Notes: generated by a model not told the origin, from the letters alone. Numbered from the stretch's first letter, positions 16,882-24,830 are shown. The stretch is DNA of 25,463 nucleotides from Clostridia bacterium (GCA_900769535.1 CAAGHB010000065.1:1-25463), one strand, 5' to 3'. A program made the numbers and translations.

Positions 16882-17127
16882 GTGCAGGATAAAACCATAC
16901 AATTTTCGCTTGGAGATGAGCGCGAAAGAGAAATCAGAAAGACGCTGATTTTAGTTTATAACGCGCTGAAAGAAAAGGGATATAACCCTATTAACCAGAT
17001 TGTTGGATATTTACTGTCGGAGGACCCGACCTATATCACGACATATCATAATGCGCGTACACTTATTCGCCGCCTTGACAGAGACGAAATGCTTCAAATT
17101 TTGGTCAAGGAATATTTAAGCGACTAA
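16882..17127 (+). CDS. ireB: IreB family protein (UPF0297)
   Basis: 81 residues from a GTG start at 16882. The core [22 protein letters not shown] and the [13 protein letters not shown] segment are near-invariant in UPF0297. IreB is a small cytosolic phosphoprotein, known in Enterococcus as a substrate of the PASTA kinase IreK, with phospho-Thr near the N-terminus; here a Thr lies in QDKTIQF. A GTG at 16876 is also in frame, but GAGGTG would touch it, while it lies 7 nt from 16882. In many Firmicutes ruvX and a UPF0473 gene follow; here a terminator does. Confidence 0.92.
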   Translation: MQDKTIQFSLGDEREREIRKTLILVYNALKEKGYNPINQIVGYLLSEDPTYITTYHNARTLIRRLDRDEMLQILVKEYLSD

Positions 17128-17130
17128 ATT

Positions 17131-17185
17131 AAAAAAAGTACACCCTGTTGCATATTTTGCAACAGGGTGTTTTCTTTTTTTATTT
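17131..17185. terminator. Bidirectional terminator between ireB and the cohesin gene
   Basis: ACACCCTGTTGCA (17140-17152) and TGCAACAGGGTGT (17158-17170) form a 13-bp perfect stem with a 5-nt loop, followed by a T-rich tract on the plus strand and preceded by an A-run that is a T-run on the minus strand. It serves both convergent genes. Confidence 0.93.
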
Positions 17186-17192
17186 ATATTTT

Positions 17193-18734
17193 TTAATCAA
17201 TTACGTCAAAAAGCTCTTTAAAATCGTCGCTGATTTCGCCGTTAAAATCCTCATCGGCAAAATCGTCAAATGGCTCGTTAAACTTATCGTCGTAGTAGCC
17301 ATCATCGTTGTTATCCCTGTTTTTCTTGTTAAGATATAAGCAGAGCAGAACGATTAAAATGATGAACAAAATAACGATTATGCCGGTTTCGATTACAACG
17401 ATTTTGAAAAGGGTTTCGTTATCCTCTTTCAGATTTTCGAGCCAGCCCTTTTGCTCTTTGACAGATGATGAAGGGGTGGATTCTGTATCGGGCTCGAACG
17501 AAAAGAATTCAATTTTTCCGCTCGTCTCGTCATAGAGGAAAAATCCGCATTTGCCATCGGTGTCGGTTGCGTAAATGAGGATTTCGCCCTTTTCGTTTGT
17601 CCAGACATCAGTCATTTGACCACCAATATTTTTCTTTACGGGATAAAAGTCGGTGGGTACGGGAGCTGTTCTGTCACGTTCGGTGAGCATGTAGCTTTTT
17701 TCTTCATATTCAAGCGCATGAAAAGCGGAATATTCATCATTTTCCTCGTCATAGATTACAAAGCTCTTGTTTCCGCTTTGGTCGGCGGAATAAACGAGAA
17801 TGGTTCCTCCCGAGCTTTTCAGCGCCGCAATAGTTTTTTCGTTTAATAAATATTCGGTTGCCTCAAATCCGGCAGGTAGCTTCGTATCGGCTTGCCATTC
17901 GTCCAAAACTGTGTATTTATTTTCACCAATGCTGAATTCGTTTGTCATTTCGCTGGATACCACTTCCGACGAAACTATACTCGATGATGCTGTCGGCCTT
18001 TGGCTAGAAGTAGTAGCAGCTTCCTTGCGGGTTACGGTGATGGTGTATGTCTTTTTTGTAACGCCGTCCTCCGCGGTAACAACAACCGACCGCGTATTTT
18101 TACCTACCTTCATTTCCTGTGAGCCGAAATATTCGGTCTTTGCCTTTGAATTAGTGGGAGTGGCGGTGATGGTATATGTGGTTACGTTGTTTGGAATAGT
18201 GATTGAATATGACGTCACTTTTGATGAAAATTTCGGCGAAAAGCTGCCGTATGAGCCGACCAGTGATTTGAGAGTAGCATCGTTTGAAAGGGAACTGCTT
18301 CCCGTAACTGTTACCGATCGTGAAGCCGAAACTGAGGCGCTTTCCTCGGTGTCATAGTCGAGTACGGAGCCACTTAAACTGAGAGATGAACTGCCTGCTG
18401 CTTTGCAGGTGAATTTTACAGAAAAGGTGATAGAATTTGCACTGCCGTCGCCGACTCCAATCATCTTAACCTTGCTTCCGCTGGCAAGACTTGAATTGGT
18501 GCTTGGCACGTATTCAAGCACCGACGAATTGAAGGTTAGAAATCCCTGAACAGCACCGATGGGGTTAGGGCTGTTTGAAAATGTAACCGTTACCGTAAGC
18601 GTTTTCCCTATCGAAAGGGAAGATGCGCTAAGCGAAAGCGAGCCGCTCGATTTTGCATACGAGGGTATCATGACAAATTGCAGCATAATAATTAACGCAA
18701 ACAAAACTGCCATTGCTTTTCTAATAATTTTCAT
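17193..18734 (-). CDS. Membrane-anchored cohesin-like / cadherin-like sandwich surface protein
   Basis: 513 residues. Layout: signal peptide (1-27), cohesin-like beta-sandwich (about 31-146, with VQGFLTFNSSVLEYVP and SITFSVKFTCKAAG segments), cadherin-like sandwich (about 151-236, ending KKTYTITVTRK), a Ser/Thr linker, then two related units of about 50-65 residues (the clearest parts are GGTILVYSADQSGNKSFVIYD near 309-329 and GEILIYATDTDGKCGFFLYD near 383-402), one membrane span (about 444-468), and a 45-residue cytoplasmic tail rich in Asp, Glu and Phe. It starts 12 nt after the dockerin gene, with AGAAGGGTG over the junction, so the two form an operon. The cohesin call is from fold-like pattern, not alignment. 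Likely job (inference): membrane receptor for the dockerin of its neighbour. Confidence 0.75.
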   Translation of the reverse strand: MKIIRKAMAVLFALIIMLQFVMIPSYAKSSGSLSLSASSLSIGKTLTVTVTFSNSPNPIGAVQGFLTFNSSVLEYVPSTNSSLASGSKVKMIGVGDGSANSITFSVKFTCKAAGSSSLSLSGSVLDYDTEESASVSASRSVTVTGSSSLSNDATLKSLVGSYGSFSPKFSSKVTSYSITIPNNVTTYTITATPTNSKAKTEYFGSQEMKVGKNTRSVVVTAEDGVTKKTYTITVTRKEAATTSSQRPTASSSIVSSEVVSSEMTNEFSIGENKYTVLDEWQADTKLPAGFEATEYLLNEKTIAALKSSGGTILVYSADQSGNKSFVIYDEENDEYSAFHALEYEEKSYMLTERDRTAPVPTDFYPVKKNIGGQMTDVWTNEKGEILIYATDTDGKCGFFLYDETSGKIEFFSFEPDTESTPSSSVKEQKGWLENLKEDNETLFKIVVIETGIIVILFIILIVLLCLYLNKKNRDNNDDGYYDDKFNEPFDDFADEDFNGEISDDFKELFDVID

Positions 18735-18746
18735 AAAACACCCTTC

Positions 18747-20687
18747 TTATTGTTTGATTTCGCCTGTTCCGAGCAGGTATTTTTGCTCACGGAGAAGGTC
18801 AAAAATATCTACTTCATTATCTCTTGTTGCATCACAAGCTTCGAGCTGGGGACCGGTTAACACCTGAGTTCCGAGAAGATGCTTTTGAATTCGCAGAAGG
18901 TCAAGAATTGATACTTCGCCGTCTCCGTTGTTGTCGCCGTAAATGACTATTTCGTGTGAGCCGGTTTCGATTCCCGTTTGGTTATAAACCTTCAAAAGAA
19001 GGCCTGTTCCAATGTTACCTGATGTGATTTCCTTTGCGCTCGAATTTATAATTTTATAGCTGCCGTCTTTGATTGTAATATTTTTCTTAAAATCGGCTAC
19101 CGATGTCATAGGAGCTATACCGCTGATTTTTTCGCCAAAGCTGTAATTGGTTGTAATCGTGGGGATTTGTGCCGATGTTTTAAGCGTGATGCTAATGGTG
19201 TATGTTCGCTTGACCCCGCTTGGCGCAGTTACAACGAGCGTTGCTGTGTTTTCGCCGCCTTTAAGGTTAAACTTACCCGTTCCGGTTACTGTTGCGCCGG
19301 TAGTATTCGAGGTTTTTGCGTTTATCGTGACCGATGTAACCGTGTTAGACTCGATTATCAGCGAATAGTTGTATGTATATCGGTAAAAGGTAGGTGTAAT
19401 TGTATAACCTGATACCGATAATGAATCTAAAAGATTATTGTTATTAAGATCTCGTGTTGGCTTTACACAAGCGGTTTCGGGCATATTGCGATAAACGGGA
19501 ATATAGAATACGAGAGCTGAATTCATAACCTCGTCGGTGTATGCCGACATCATTCTTGCTGCCTCGTTGGACGGTGCAAAAACGTTTGTCATATACTGGT
19601 GGTCGTAATATCCGTTTCCGCCGTCGGTTACATCAAATTTTTGAAGATAAAGTGTATCCTGCTCCTTTTGAATATATCCCGAAGCAATAACCTTTGCACC
19701 GCCTACGAGTGCTTTGTACGGGGTGTTCCAACCCTTTTTCTTAGCGGTTTTAGCGCCGTTTACGTACATTCCTGCTTCATCGGTGTCGTATGCGCCTATG
19801 TTAAAGTAGTTGTAATAATTAGCGTATCCCGAAACGGTTCCGTGGGCAAGGGGGTTACCCTTTGAGCCCTGCTCCTGCTTTAATCGGGAGGCAAGGTGAT
19901 ATGCGCTGACATTTGCCTCGGTTGCCGCCGCCATAATTGCTTCGGCGAACGAGTCGAATTCGTCATCGGGGTATCCGTTTGCCATAAAGGTACCCTTGAT
20001 AATATTATTGATACCGGCTAATGTATGGCTCGAAACATAGTTTAGTTTTTCGAATTGGAATATATACTTTTTATCAAGGAAGTTTCGCGGGTCCATGGCC
20101 CAGCAAACAATTTGTTCCGAGGCGGCGACCCAACTCCCGTCAAGGCCGTACCAGGTGTTTTTATCCCAGTTAAAAGCATCCTTTTCAAAGGATTTTTGTT
20201 CTGCGGGACTGCTTGCAGGGACAAGATTGTTACCGACCTTGCTTTCGTTTTTGATAACGGTGTTCCAGTCGGGAGTAATATGCTGAGCAACGAATACCCA
20301 TTCTGGATATTCGGCGTGAAGTGTTCTCAATCCGTTCTTGTAACTTTCGGGAAATCCTTGCAATGTTAAATATTGCTCAAAGGTTGTATCGGATGAAATG
20401 AGGGTTATGTACTCGGCCGAAACATAGCCGTTCGAACCTGCATACTGAATTTTATACCATTTCACTCCGCCGCTTTGTATTGTATCGATAATGGTTACCG
20501 TTTCGTTATTGGCGAGTTTTCCAAGTATCGTTGAATCGGTTGAGGTGCCACTTCGTACATTGAGATAGGAATCAACCTTTACGATACCTGATTGAGTAGA
20601 AGCCGAAACGTTAACTGGAACTATAACAGTAGAAACAACGATAATAACGAGTATAATCGATAATATCTTTTTTATTCTCTTTTTCAT
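18747..20687 (-). CDS. Secreted SH3b/glucosaminidase-like cell-wall hydrolase with C-terminal type I dockerin
   Basis: 646 residues. Layout: signal peptide (1-30), bacterial SH3 domain (about 34-97, LNVRSG...GYVS), a LytD/GH73-like N-acetylglucosaminidase domain (about 105-400; SRLKQEQG with E272 as candidate acid, YYNYFNIGAY downstream), a cadherin-like sandwich (about 418-503), a short sandwich module common before dockerins (about 512-583), and a dockerin (584-641). The dockerin has two calcium loops, DNNGDGEVSILD and DATRDNEVDIFD, each followed by LLR.QK.LLG. The second loop has Thr at position 3 and Asp at 9. AAGGAGG precedes the ATG. Predicted to cut peptidoglycan and to dock on a cohesin; the adjacent gene encodes a candidate. 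First gene of the operon from the promoter at 20722-20750. Confidence 0.85.
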   Translation of the reverse strand: MKKRIKKILSIILVIIVVSTVIVPVNVSASTQSGIVKVDSYLNVRSGTSTDSTILGKLANNETVTIIDTIQSGGVKWYKIQYAGSNGYVSAEYITLISSDTTFEQYLTLQGFPESYKNGLRTLHAEYPEWVFVAQHITPDWNTVIKNESKVGNNLVPASSPAEQKSFEKDAFNWDKNTWYGLDGSWVAASEQIVCWAMDPRNFLDKKYIFQFEKLNYVSSHTLAGINNIIKGTFMANGYPDDEFDSFAEAIMAAATEANVSAYHLASRLKQEQGSKGNPLAHGTVSGYANYYNYFNIGAYDTDEAGMYVNGAKTAKKKGWNTPYKALVGGAKVIASGYIQKEQDTLYLQKFDVTDGGNGYYDHQYMTNVFAPSNEAARMMSAYTDEVMNSALVFYIPVYRNMPETACVKPTRDLNNNNLLDSLSVSGYTITPTFYRYTYNYSLIIESNTVTSVTINAKTSNTTGATVTGTGKFNLKGGENTATLVVTAPSGVKRTYTISITLKTSAQIPTITTNYSFGEKISGIAPMTSVADFKKNITIKDGSYKIINSSAKEITSGNIGTGLLLKVYNQTGIETGSHEIVIYGDNNGDGEVSILDLLRIQKHLLGTQVLTGPQLEACDATRDNEVDIFDLLREQKYLLGTGEIKQ

Positions 20688-20721
20688 CGTTTTCCTCCTT
20701 TTTAATACAATTCACCCTATT

Positions 20722-20750
20722 ATTATACTATAATTCCCTTATTAAGTCAA
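20722..20750 (-). promoter_or_regulatory. Promoter of the dockerin-cohesin operon
   Basis: On the minus strand, TTGACT (rc of 20745-20750), a 17-bp spacer and TATAAT (rc of 20722-20727). This gives a leader of about 25 nt before GGAGG and the ATG at 20687. Confidence 0.87.
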
Positions 20751-20798
20751 ATCTGCAAATAATAGCATATAAATCTACAAAATATTGATAATCCTGTG

Positions 20799-21476
20799 TT
20801 ATTTTGTGCTGAGTGATTCTTTGAATTTTTTGAGCAGGATTTCGCTGTTTTCCTTTGCGGCTATCGCCTTTTTGCTGTTGCCCGAATCGGTGCCGTCGGT
20901 CAGCCGTTTATACAGCATCATATCCTCGGTAACAAATCCGTCGAGGGTAAGGTCGATGAATTTATCAAATTCGGTGCCGTAGAGTTTCAGCGCCATCGAA
21001 TTTTTTTCATCAAAGCATTCATCGGTATCAAATATGTTGCCGTTTTGGGTCAAATAGTTGTAGTAATATTCGTCGGCTATAATAAGTATCGAATCGCCCA
21101 TTTGAAGCTCACTCAAAAGGGTTGTCATATTAGCGGCATATTGGTCGTTGTCACTGCCCTTTGTACAGTCCATGATATGAACGGTAATTTCGCCGTCGCC
21201 ATTTATATCCTCGGCATATTGCTCAAAGTATATTTCAACGGCCGACCTTACGTCGCTCGAAAGATACTTGTTCGCGCAAAGAAGAATTTTATAATCCGGC
21301 TCGATTTTTGATACGCATTGAGACAGCCCGAAAATGATAACAAAGCCGAAAAATGCGGTACAGAGAATACCCGGCTTATTATGATACCATTGGTTTTCAA
21401 TCCATTTATACGCCTTATATAGCTTTGGGTGCCTTTCAGCGTCTATATTGATTTTAAAAAGGTTTTTTATCCTCAT
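20799..21476 (-). CDS. One-span membrane protein of unknown function
   Basis: 225 residues, not recognised. A charged N-terminus (1-35) precedes one membrane span (about 36-54), then an outside domain of about 170 residues opening YKILLCANKYLSSDVRSAVE. It contains DINGDGEI (90-97), which looks like the start of a calcium loop but lacks an acidic residue at position 12, followed by strands (ITVHIMD, SILIIADEYYY) in an alternating alpha/beta pattern like periplasmic binding folds. GGCGGTG lies before the ATG. It has its own promoter, and no terminator separates it from the dockerin operon 112 nt downstream, so some read-through into that operon is possible. Confidence 0.75.
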   Translation of the reverse strand: MRIKNLFKINIDAERHPKLYKAYKWIENQWYHNKPGILCTAFFGFVIIFGLSQCVSKIEPDYKILLCANKYLSSDVRSAVEIYFEQYAEDINGDGEITVHIMDCTKGSDNDQYAANMTTLLSELQMGDSILIIADEYYYNYLTQNGNIFDTDECFDEKNSMALKLYGTEFDKFIDLTLDGFVTEDMMLYKRLTDGTDSGNSKKAIAAKENSEILLKKFKESLSTK

Positions 21477-21510
21477 TATTTCACCGCCTGAAATTTATAA
21501 ATACATCACT

Positions 21511-21539
21511 ATTATCGGTCATTTTACGTTTTTTTTCAA
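21511..21539 (-). promoter_or_regulatory. Promoter of the 225-residue membrane protein gene
   Basis: On the minus strand, TTGAAA (rc of 21534-21539), a 17-bp spacer and GATAAT (rc of 21511-21516). Confidence 0.72.
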
Positions 21540-21564
21540 CAAAAACTTGTTTACTTGGCATGAA

Positions 21565-21608
21565 TAACAAAGAAAATCCCCCTTTTCTCATCGAAAAAAG
21601 GGGGATTT
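21565..21608 (-). terminator. Terminator of the gtrA-MFS-GDPD operon
   Basis: AAATCCCCCTTTT and AAAAGGGGGATTT (21574-21586 and 21596-21608) form a 13-bp stem with a 9-nt loop, followed on the minus strand by TTCTTTGTTAT. It lies 9 nt past the GDPD stop. Confidence 0.88.
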
Positions 21609-21616
21609 GTTTTGAT

Positions 21617-22453
21617 TTACGGTATAAAATTTTCGAATATCGAGGCGTTGCCTAACTCTTTCGCCTCGTTGAATTCATCTATGTTTCTGACGGTCCAAAT
21701 GTATGTAGCCGTGCCGAATACCTTTTTTAGTACTTTCAGTACAAGCAGTTTTTTGTATCCGTGCTTATCATAGGCAATGAAATGCGGTCTTGAAATTACG
21801 TTTAATAACAGGTTTTTTAAAAAGAAATTGAGGAATTTGCTTCTTTCTGTACGTCCCGTAGCAAGCTGGCCGCGTCCTACGTTTTTTCGGTGCTTTTTGA
21901 GCCACATAAGCACCCTCGGGTCAAAGGATTCGATTAAATAATCGCCTTCATATTTATCCAAAATTTCAAAGCATTTTTCGCAAAGCTCGGCATAGTTTCC
22001 GCCGTCGGTTTTAAGCTCAATGAGCAGCGGCACATGACCGTCGGTAAGTTCCAGTACATCGGTCAAAAACGGTACCTGCTCGTTTGAGCTGAGAAGGGTA
22101 AGTTTTTTAAGCTCCGCGGCCGTCATTTCGGTCACAAGCCCGTCAGCGCCTGTGGTTCTCTTAACCGAGGTGTCATGCATAACAACGATTTCGTTATCCT
22201 TTGTCAAATGCACGTCGAATTCAAACCCAAACCCCGCATTTATGGCCTCGCCAAAGGCGGAAATGCTGTTTTCGGGTATGCCGTTTTGAAGGTTATGCAG
22301 ACCCCTGTGAGCAAAGTTCGAATTTCGGTGCTTTTCGACCGTGCGATTCTTTTTTATCGCAGGGATAATCAAATATATCGCCCCAACGAATATAACAATC
22401 GCCGTTATTAGAATCGCAACCCCTAAATTAGCAAAAAAGTAAATATAATTCAT
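21617..22453 (-). CDS. Membrane-anchored glycerophosphodiester phosphodiesterase
   Basis: 278 residues. One N-terminal span (about 7-32) is followed by a GDPD TIM-barrel domain. The catalytic set is visible: HRG (H49, R50), PENS (E62), FEFDVHLTKD (E78, D80, H82) and VMHD (H93, D94). These bind a metal and hydrolyse glycerophosphodiesters to glycerol 3-phosphate and an alcohol; membrane-tethered forms may act on lipid head groups or lipoteichoic acid, though the true substrate is not shown. The ATG lies 31 nt after the MFS gene; it is last in the operon before the terminator at 21574-21608. Confidence 0.93.
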   Translation of the reverse strand: MNYIYFFANLGVAILITAIVIFVGAIYLIIPAIKKNRTVEKHRNSNFAHRGLHNLQNGIPENSISAFGEAINAGFGFEFDVHLTKDNEIVVMHDTSVKRTTGADGLVTEMTAAELKKLTLLSSNEQVPFLTDVLELTDGHVPLLIELKTDGGNYAELCEKCFEILDKYEGDYLIESFDPRVLMWLKKHRKNVGRGQLATGRTERSKFLNFFLKNLLLNVISRPHFIAYDKHGYKKLLVLKVLKKVFGTATYIWTVRNIDEFNEAKELGNASIFENFIP

Positions 22454-22484
22454 TTATCTCTACCTCGTATGAGAATGGCTTAAT

Positions 22485-24047
22485 TTAATCTTCGTCAAAA
22501 ATTTCGAGACCCTTTTTAGCCGTTGGTTTGTTGTCACCGTGCTTTACAAACATCATTGTAACAAACGCGAGGGCAACGAAAGCAGCGGCATAGGGGAACA
22601 GGGAGGTGAATTTCCAGTTCATCAAAAATCCGCTTAAAACAGGGGTAAGCGCTTGTGCGCTCATACTTGCCGCATAATAGTAGCCGGTGTATTTTCCAAC
22701 GTTGCCGCCCCTTGCCAGCTCTACAATCATGGGATAGCTGTTTACGTTTATCGTGGCCCAACCGATTCCTGCCAAGGCGAAAAGGGCGTTCATCAGCATA
22801 ACGGGGCTTCCTGCGCGCATAAATGCGGCGGCAAAAAACGAAACGCATAGCATGATAACTCCTGCCAAAATGGTCTTTTTGCGTCCGATTTTTGACGAAA
22901 TGATTCCAACGGGGAGATATGAAATAAGCGCGGCACCGCTTGCAATCATCAGCGTCAGATTATAGTCAAGGTTGAGCACCTTTCCCGCGTATACCGAGTA
23001 TTTGCTTGTAACCGCGTTGTATCCCATGTACCAAAAAATTACCGATAACAGAATGAGAATAAGCGACCAAAGCTCTGATTTTGTGAGCCGTCTGTCTACG
23101 GAGCCGTCTTCATCCTCCTCGTCGATATTGTACCGTGCGCTTTCCTCCTTCATTTCCTTAACAAATTTTGGCTCGTCAACAAAAATGAGGAATATTGCAA
23201 GTGATGCAAGCATAATCAGCGAAATAATGATAAAAAACGGGGAATAGCTCATCAGGGCGTTTCCTGCTTTTCCTGTGCCGAAGATAATGCCAAGTACAAG
23301 CACGACTATTCCGCCGGCTGTACCCATAAGATTGATTACGGCGTTTGCCTTTGACCGAAGCGGCTTTATCGTGACGTCTGGCATAAGCGCAACGGCAGGA
23401 GAACGGAAAAGAGCCATCGACAGCAGTATTACGAGCAGTACGGCTACAAAGAAAACGAGAGTAAGTGGGCTCGACATCGTCTGACTCCACGCGTATGCCT
23501 GACGTGCAGGGATGACGAAGTTATTATAGTCAGCGTTTGTGACCGTTTCTCCGTTTTCGTCGATGGTTTCAAGGGCGATTTCGGTGAATTTTTCCTTCGA
23601 AATGCTTATCTTGCCCTCGACCGTCTCATCGGTCAAAATAAAGTATTCGCCGTCGGGGGTTTTGAGGTTTTTTCCTTGCTGATTATCATAAACGACGGCA
23701 AGTGCGGCGCTGTCGGATGAAGCCGCGGCGCGAATGTTATCGAGTTGCATATAGTCGCCGTATGACAGAACGATAAACATTACCGAAGCTATAACCGTTC
23801 CGATTATGATAAAGGGTGTACGGCGGCCTCTTTTTCCCTTGTGTTTGTCCGAAATCGAGCCGAAAAGGGGTAGCAGGAACAATGCGAGTAGATTGTCAAA
23901 CGCCATGATAACGCCTGAAAAGGCCTGGTCCATGCCGAATTTGTCGGTCAAAATTTTCGGAATCAGCGTATCATACGCCTGCCAAAAGGCGCATATAAGA
24001 AAAAATGCAAATCCAACAAAAAATGTGCGCTTGTAATTGAGCTTCAT
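22485..24047 (-). CDS. MFS transporter, sugar:cation symporter-like, with large outer loop
   Basis: 520 residues, many hydrophobic spans in the 12-span MFS pattern. The loop 2-3 signature is GSISDKHKGKRGRRTPFI (63-80), as in GPH/SLC45-type sugar symporters, and FRSPAVALMPDVTIKPLRSKAN (about 214-235) matches the cytoplasmic motif of that group. Unlike typical members, a hydrophilic stretch of about 90 residues (about 98-188) is inserted between spans 3 and 4, facing outward by the positive-inside pattern. The last residues (GLEIFDED) are acidic and cytoplasmic. GGAGG lies before the ATG. The gene is 24 nt downstream of the GtrA-like gene and 31 nt upstream of the GDPD gene. The substrate is not identifiable. 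Confidence 0.88.
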   Translation of the reverse strand: MKLNYKRTFFVGFAFFLICAFWQAYDTLIPKILTDKFGMDQAFSGVIMAFDNLLALFLLPLFGSISDKHKGKRGRRTPFIIIGTVIASVMFIVLSYGDYMQLDNIRAAASSDSAALAVVYDNQQGKNLKTPDGEYFILTDETVEGKISISKEKFTEIALETIDENGETVTNADYNNFVIPARQAYAWSQTMSSPLTLVFFVAVLLVILLSMALFRSPAVALMPDVTIKPLRSKANAVINLMGTAGGIVVLVLGIIFGTGKAGNALMSYSPFFIIISLIMLASLAIFLIFVDEPKFVKEMKEESARYNIDEEDEDGSVDRRLTKSELWSLILILLSVIFWYMGYNAVTSKYSVYAGKVLNLDYNLTLMIASGAALISYLPVGIISSKIGRKKTILAGVIMLCVSFFAAAFMRAGSPVMLMNALFALAGIGWATINVNSYPMIVELARGGNVGKYTGYYYAASMSAQALTPVLSGFLMNWKFTSLFPYAAAFVALAFVTMMFVKHGDNKPTAKKGLEIFDED

Positions 24048-24071
24048 TTTTACTTCCTCCGTAAAAAAATA

Positions 24072-24551
24072 TTAGTTGTCGGAACTGTTTGAGTTATAAA
24101 TGAAATATTTTCGCGCAAAGAAATTCCAAATAAAAACGATAATTGTAGCGGCAATTTTGCCTATCAAATAGTACTTGTCAGAGGGGATAAACGAGCCAAA
24201 AATCGCATATGCGCTAACGTATTTGTCAAATAAATATATGATACCCGTGTTGAGTAAAAGTCCGATTACGGCTATTACCGAAAAAATTATGAATTCGGCC
24301 GTTTTGCTTTTTACCTTCGCCTTTTTGAAGACCCAAAGCGAGCTTAAAATAAAATTTACTCCGAGTCCTATTATAAAAGCGATAACCGACGCTGTAATTT
24401 TATCAAAATTCAGCCATTCAACCGTCAGCGCAAGTGCGGCCATATCGACAACGGTTGCAACTGCGCCGACGAAAATCGAGCGAAAAAATTGGGTAAAGGT
24501 GCTGTCGGTTTTATCAACAAAAATTCGGTTTATTCTTTCTTTTATTTTCAA
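24072..24551 (-). CDS. GtrA-like membrane protein (putative polyprenyl-linked sugar flippase)
   Basis: 159 residues, four hydrophobic spans (about 24-45, 51-75, 85-107, 128-150). QFFRSIFVGAVATVVDM, NFILSSLWVFKK and the terminal IWNFFARKYFIY are GtrA signatures. GtrA proteins are thought to flip undecaprenyl-phosphate-sugars for cell-surface glycosylation. The only in-frame start is TTG at 24551, with AGAGGG 6 nt upstream; a nearby ATG is in another frame and soon stops. First gene of the operon with the MFS transporter and GDPD. Confidence 0.9.
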   Translation of the reverse strand: MKIKERINRIFVDKTDSTFTQFFRSIFVGAVATVVDMAALALTVEWLNFDKITASVIAFIIGLGVNFILSSLWVFKKAKVKSKTAEFIIFSVIAVIGLLLNTGIIYLFDKYVSAYAIFGSFIPSDKYYLIGKIAATIIVFIWNFFARKYFIYNSNSSDN

Positions 24552-24583
24552 ACATAGCCCTCTTTTAAAATTCAGTTTATATT

Positions 24584-24612
24584 ATTGTATCATATATGAA
24601 ATAAAAAATCCA
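24584..24612 (-). promoter_or_regulatory. Promoter of the gtrA-like operon
   Basis: On the minus strand, TACAAT (rc of 24584-24589) is preceded by TGA (extended -10). The -35 TGGATT (rc of 24607-24612, 17-bp spacer) is weak. A TTGACC lies further upstream, paired with GATAAA, as an alternative. Confidence 0.55.
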
Positions 24613-24655
24613 TTTATAATTTATCACGAATGAATGGCAAACGGTCAATAATTTC

Positions 24656-24684
24656 TTGATTATTTTGAATTGGTGTGATAAAAT
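24656..24684 (+). promoter_or_regulatory. Promoter of the structured leader and lipoprotein gene
   Basis: TTGATT (24656-24661), a 17-bp spacer ending TGA (extended -10), and TAAAAT (24679-24684). The start would fall at about 24690, the first base of the long stem of the leader RNA. Confidence 0.75.
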
Positions 24685-24689
24685 AACTG

Positions 24690-24830
24690 TGCTACACATC
24701 TGAATAAGCGCATTGTTGGGGGAATACTATTTGGTAAAAATGTATTCTCTCTCCCTGACTTTGTGCAGATGTGTAGCAACATTGAGGGAAGCATTTTTCG
24801 GTGCGTCTCTCAACGGGGCGCACTTTTTTA
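24690..24830 (+). promoter_or_regulatory. Structured leader RNA, candidate unrecognised riboswitch or attenuator
   Basis: TGCTACACATCTG (24690-24702) pairs perfectly with CAGATGTGTAGCA (24766-24778), closing a 63-nt interior. Inside, GGGGGAATAC (24718-24727) pairs with GTATTCTCTCTCCC (24742-24755) with a small bulge, and CGCA can pair with TGTG at the base. After the closed domain, TTGAGGGA (24782-24789) can pair with TCTCTCAA (24806-24813), which would break the terminator at 24801-24823. This aptamer-antiterminator-terminator order is that of a transcriptional riboswitch. I cannot match the conserved bases to a known class, including T-box, ZTP, lysine, purine, SAM or fluoride. Confidence 0.6.
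24801..24830 (+). terminator. Intrinsic terminator in the leader of the lipoprotein gene
   Basis: GTGCGTCTC (24801-24809) and GGGGCGCAC (24815-24823) form a 9-bp stem with two G-U pairs and a TCAAC loop, followed by TTTTTT. It lies just before the GGAGG ribosome site of the lipoprotein gene, so expression requires read-through. Confidence 0.8.

Noticed and set aside
17800..18357. A 185-codon plus-strand ORF opposite the cohesin-like gene
   Set aside because: It is the complement of the Ser/Thr-rich coding sequence, giving a false Val/Glu-rich protein; no ribosome site or promoter.
17193..20687. A cellulosome gene cluster
   Set aside because: There is only one cohesin-like and one dockerin module, no CBM, no glycoside hydrolase for plant polymers and no scaffoldin repeats; the enzyme is a cell-wall glucosaminidase type.
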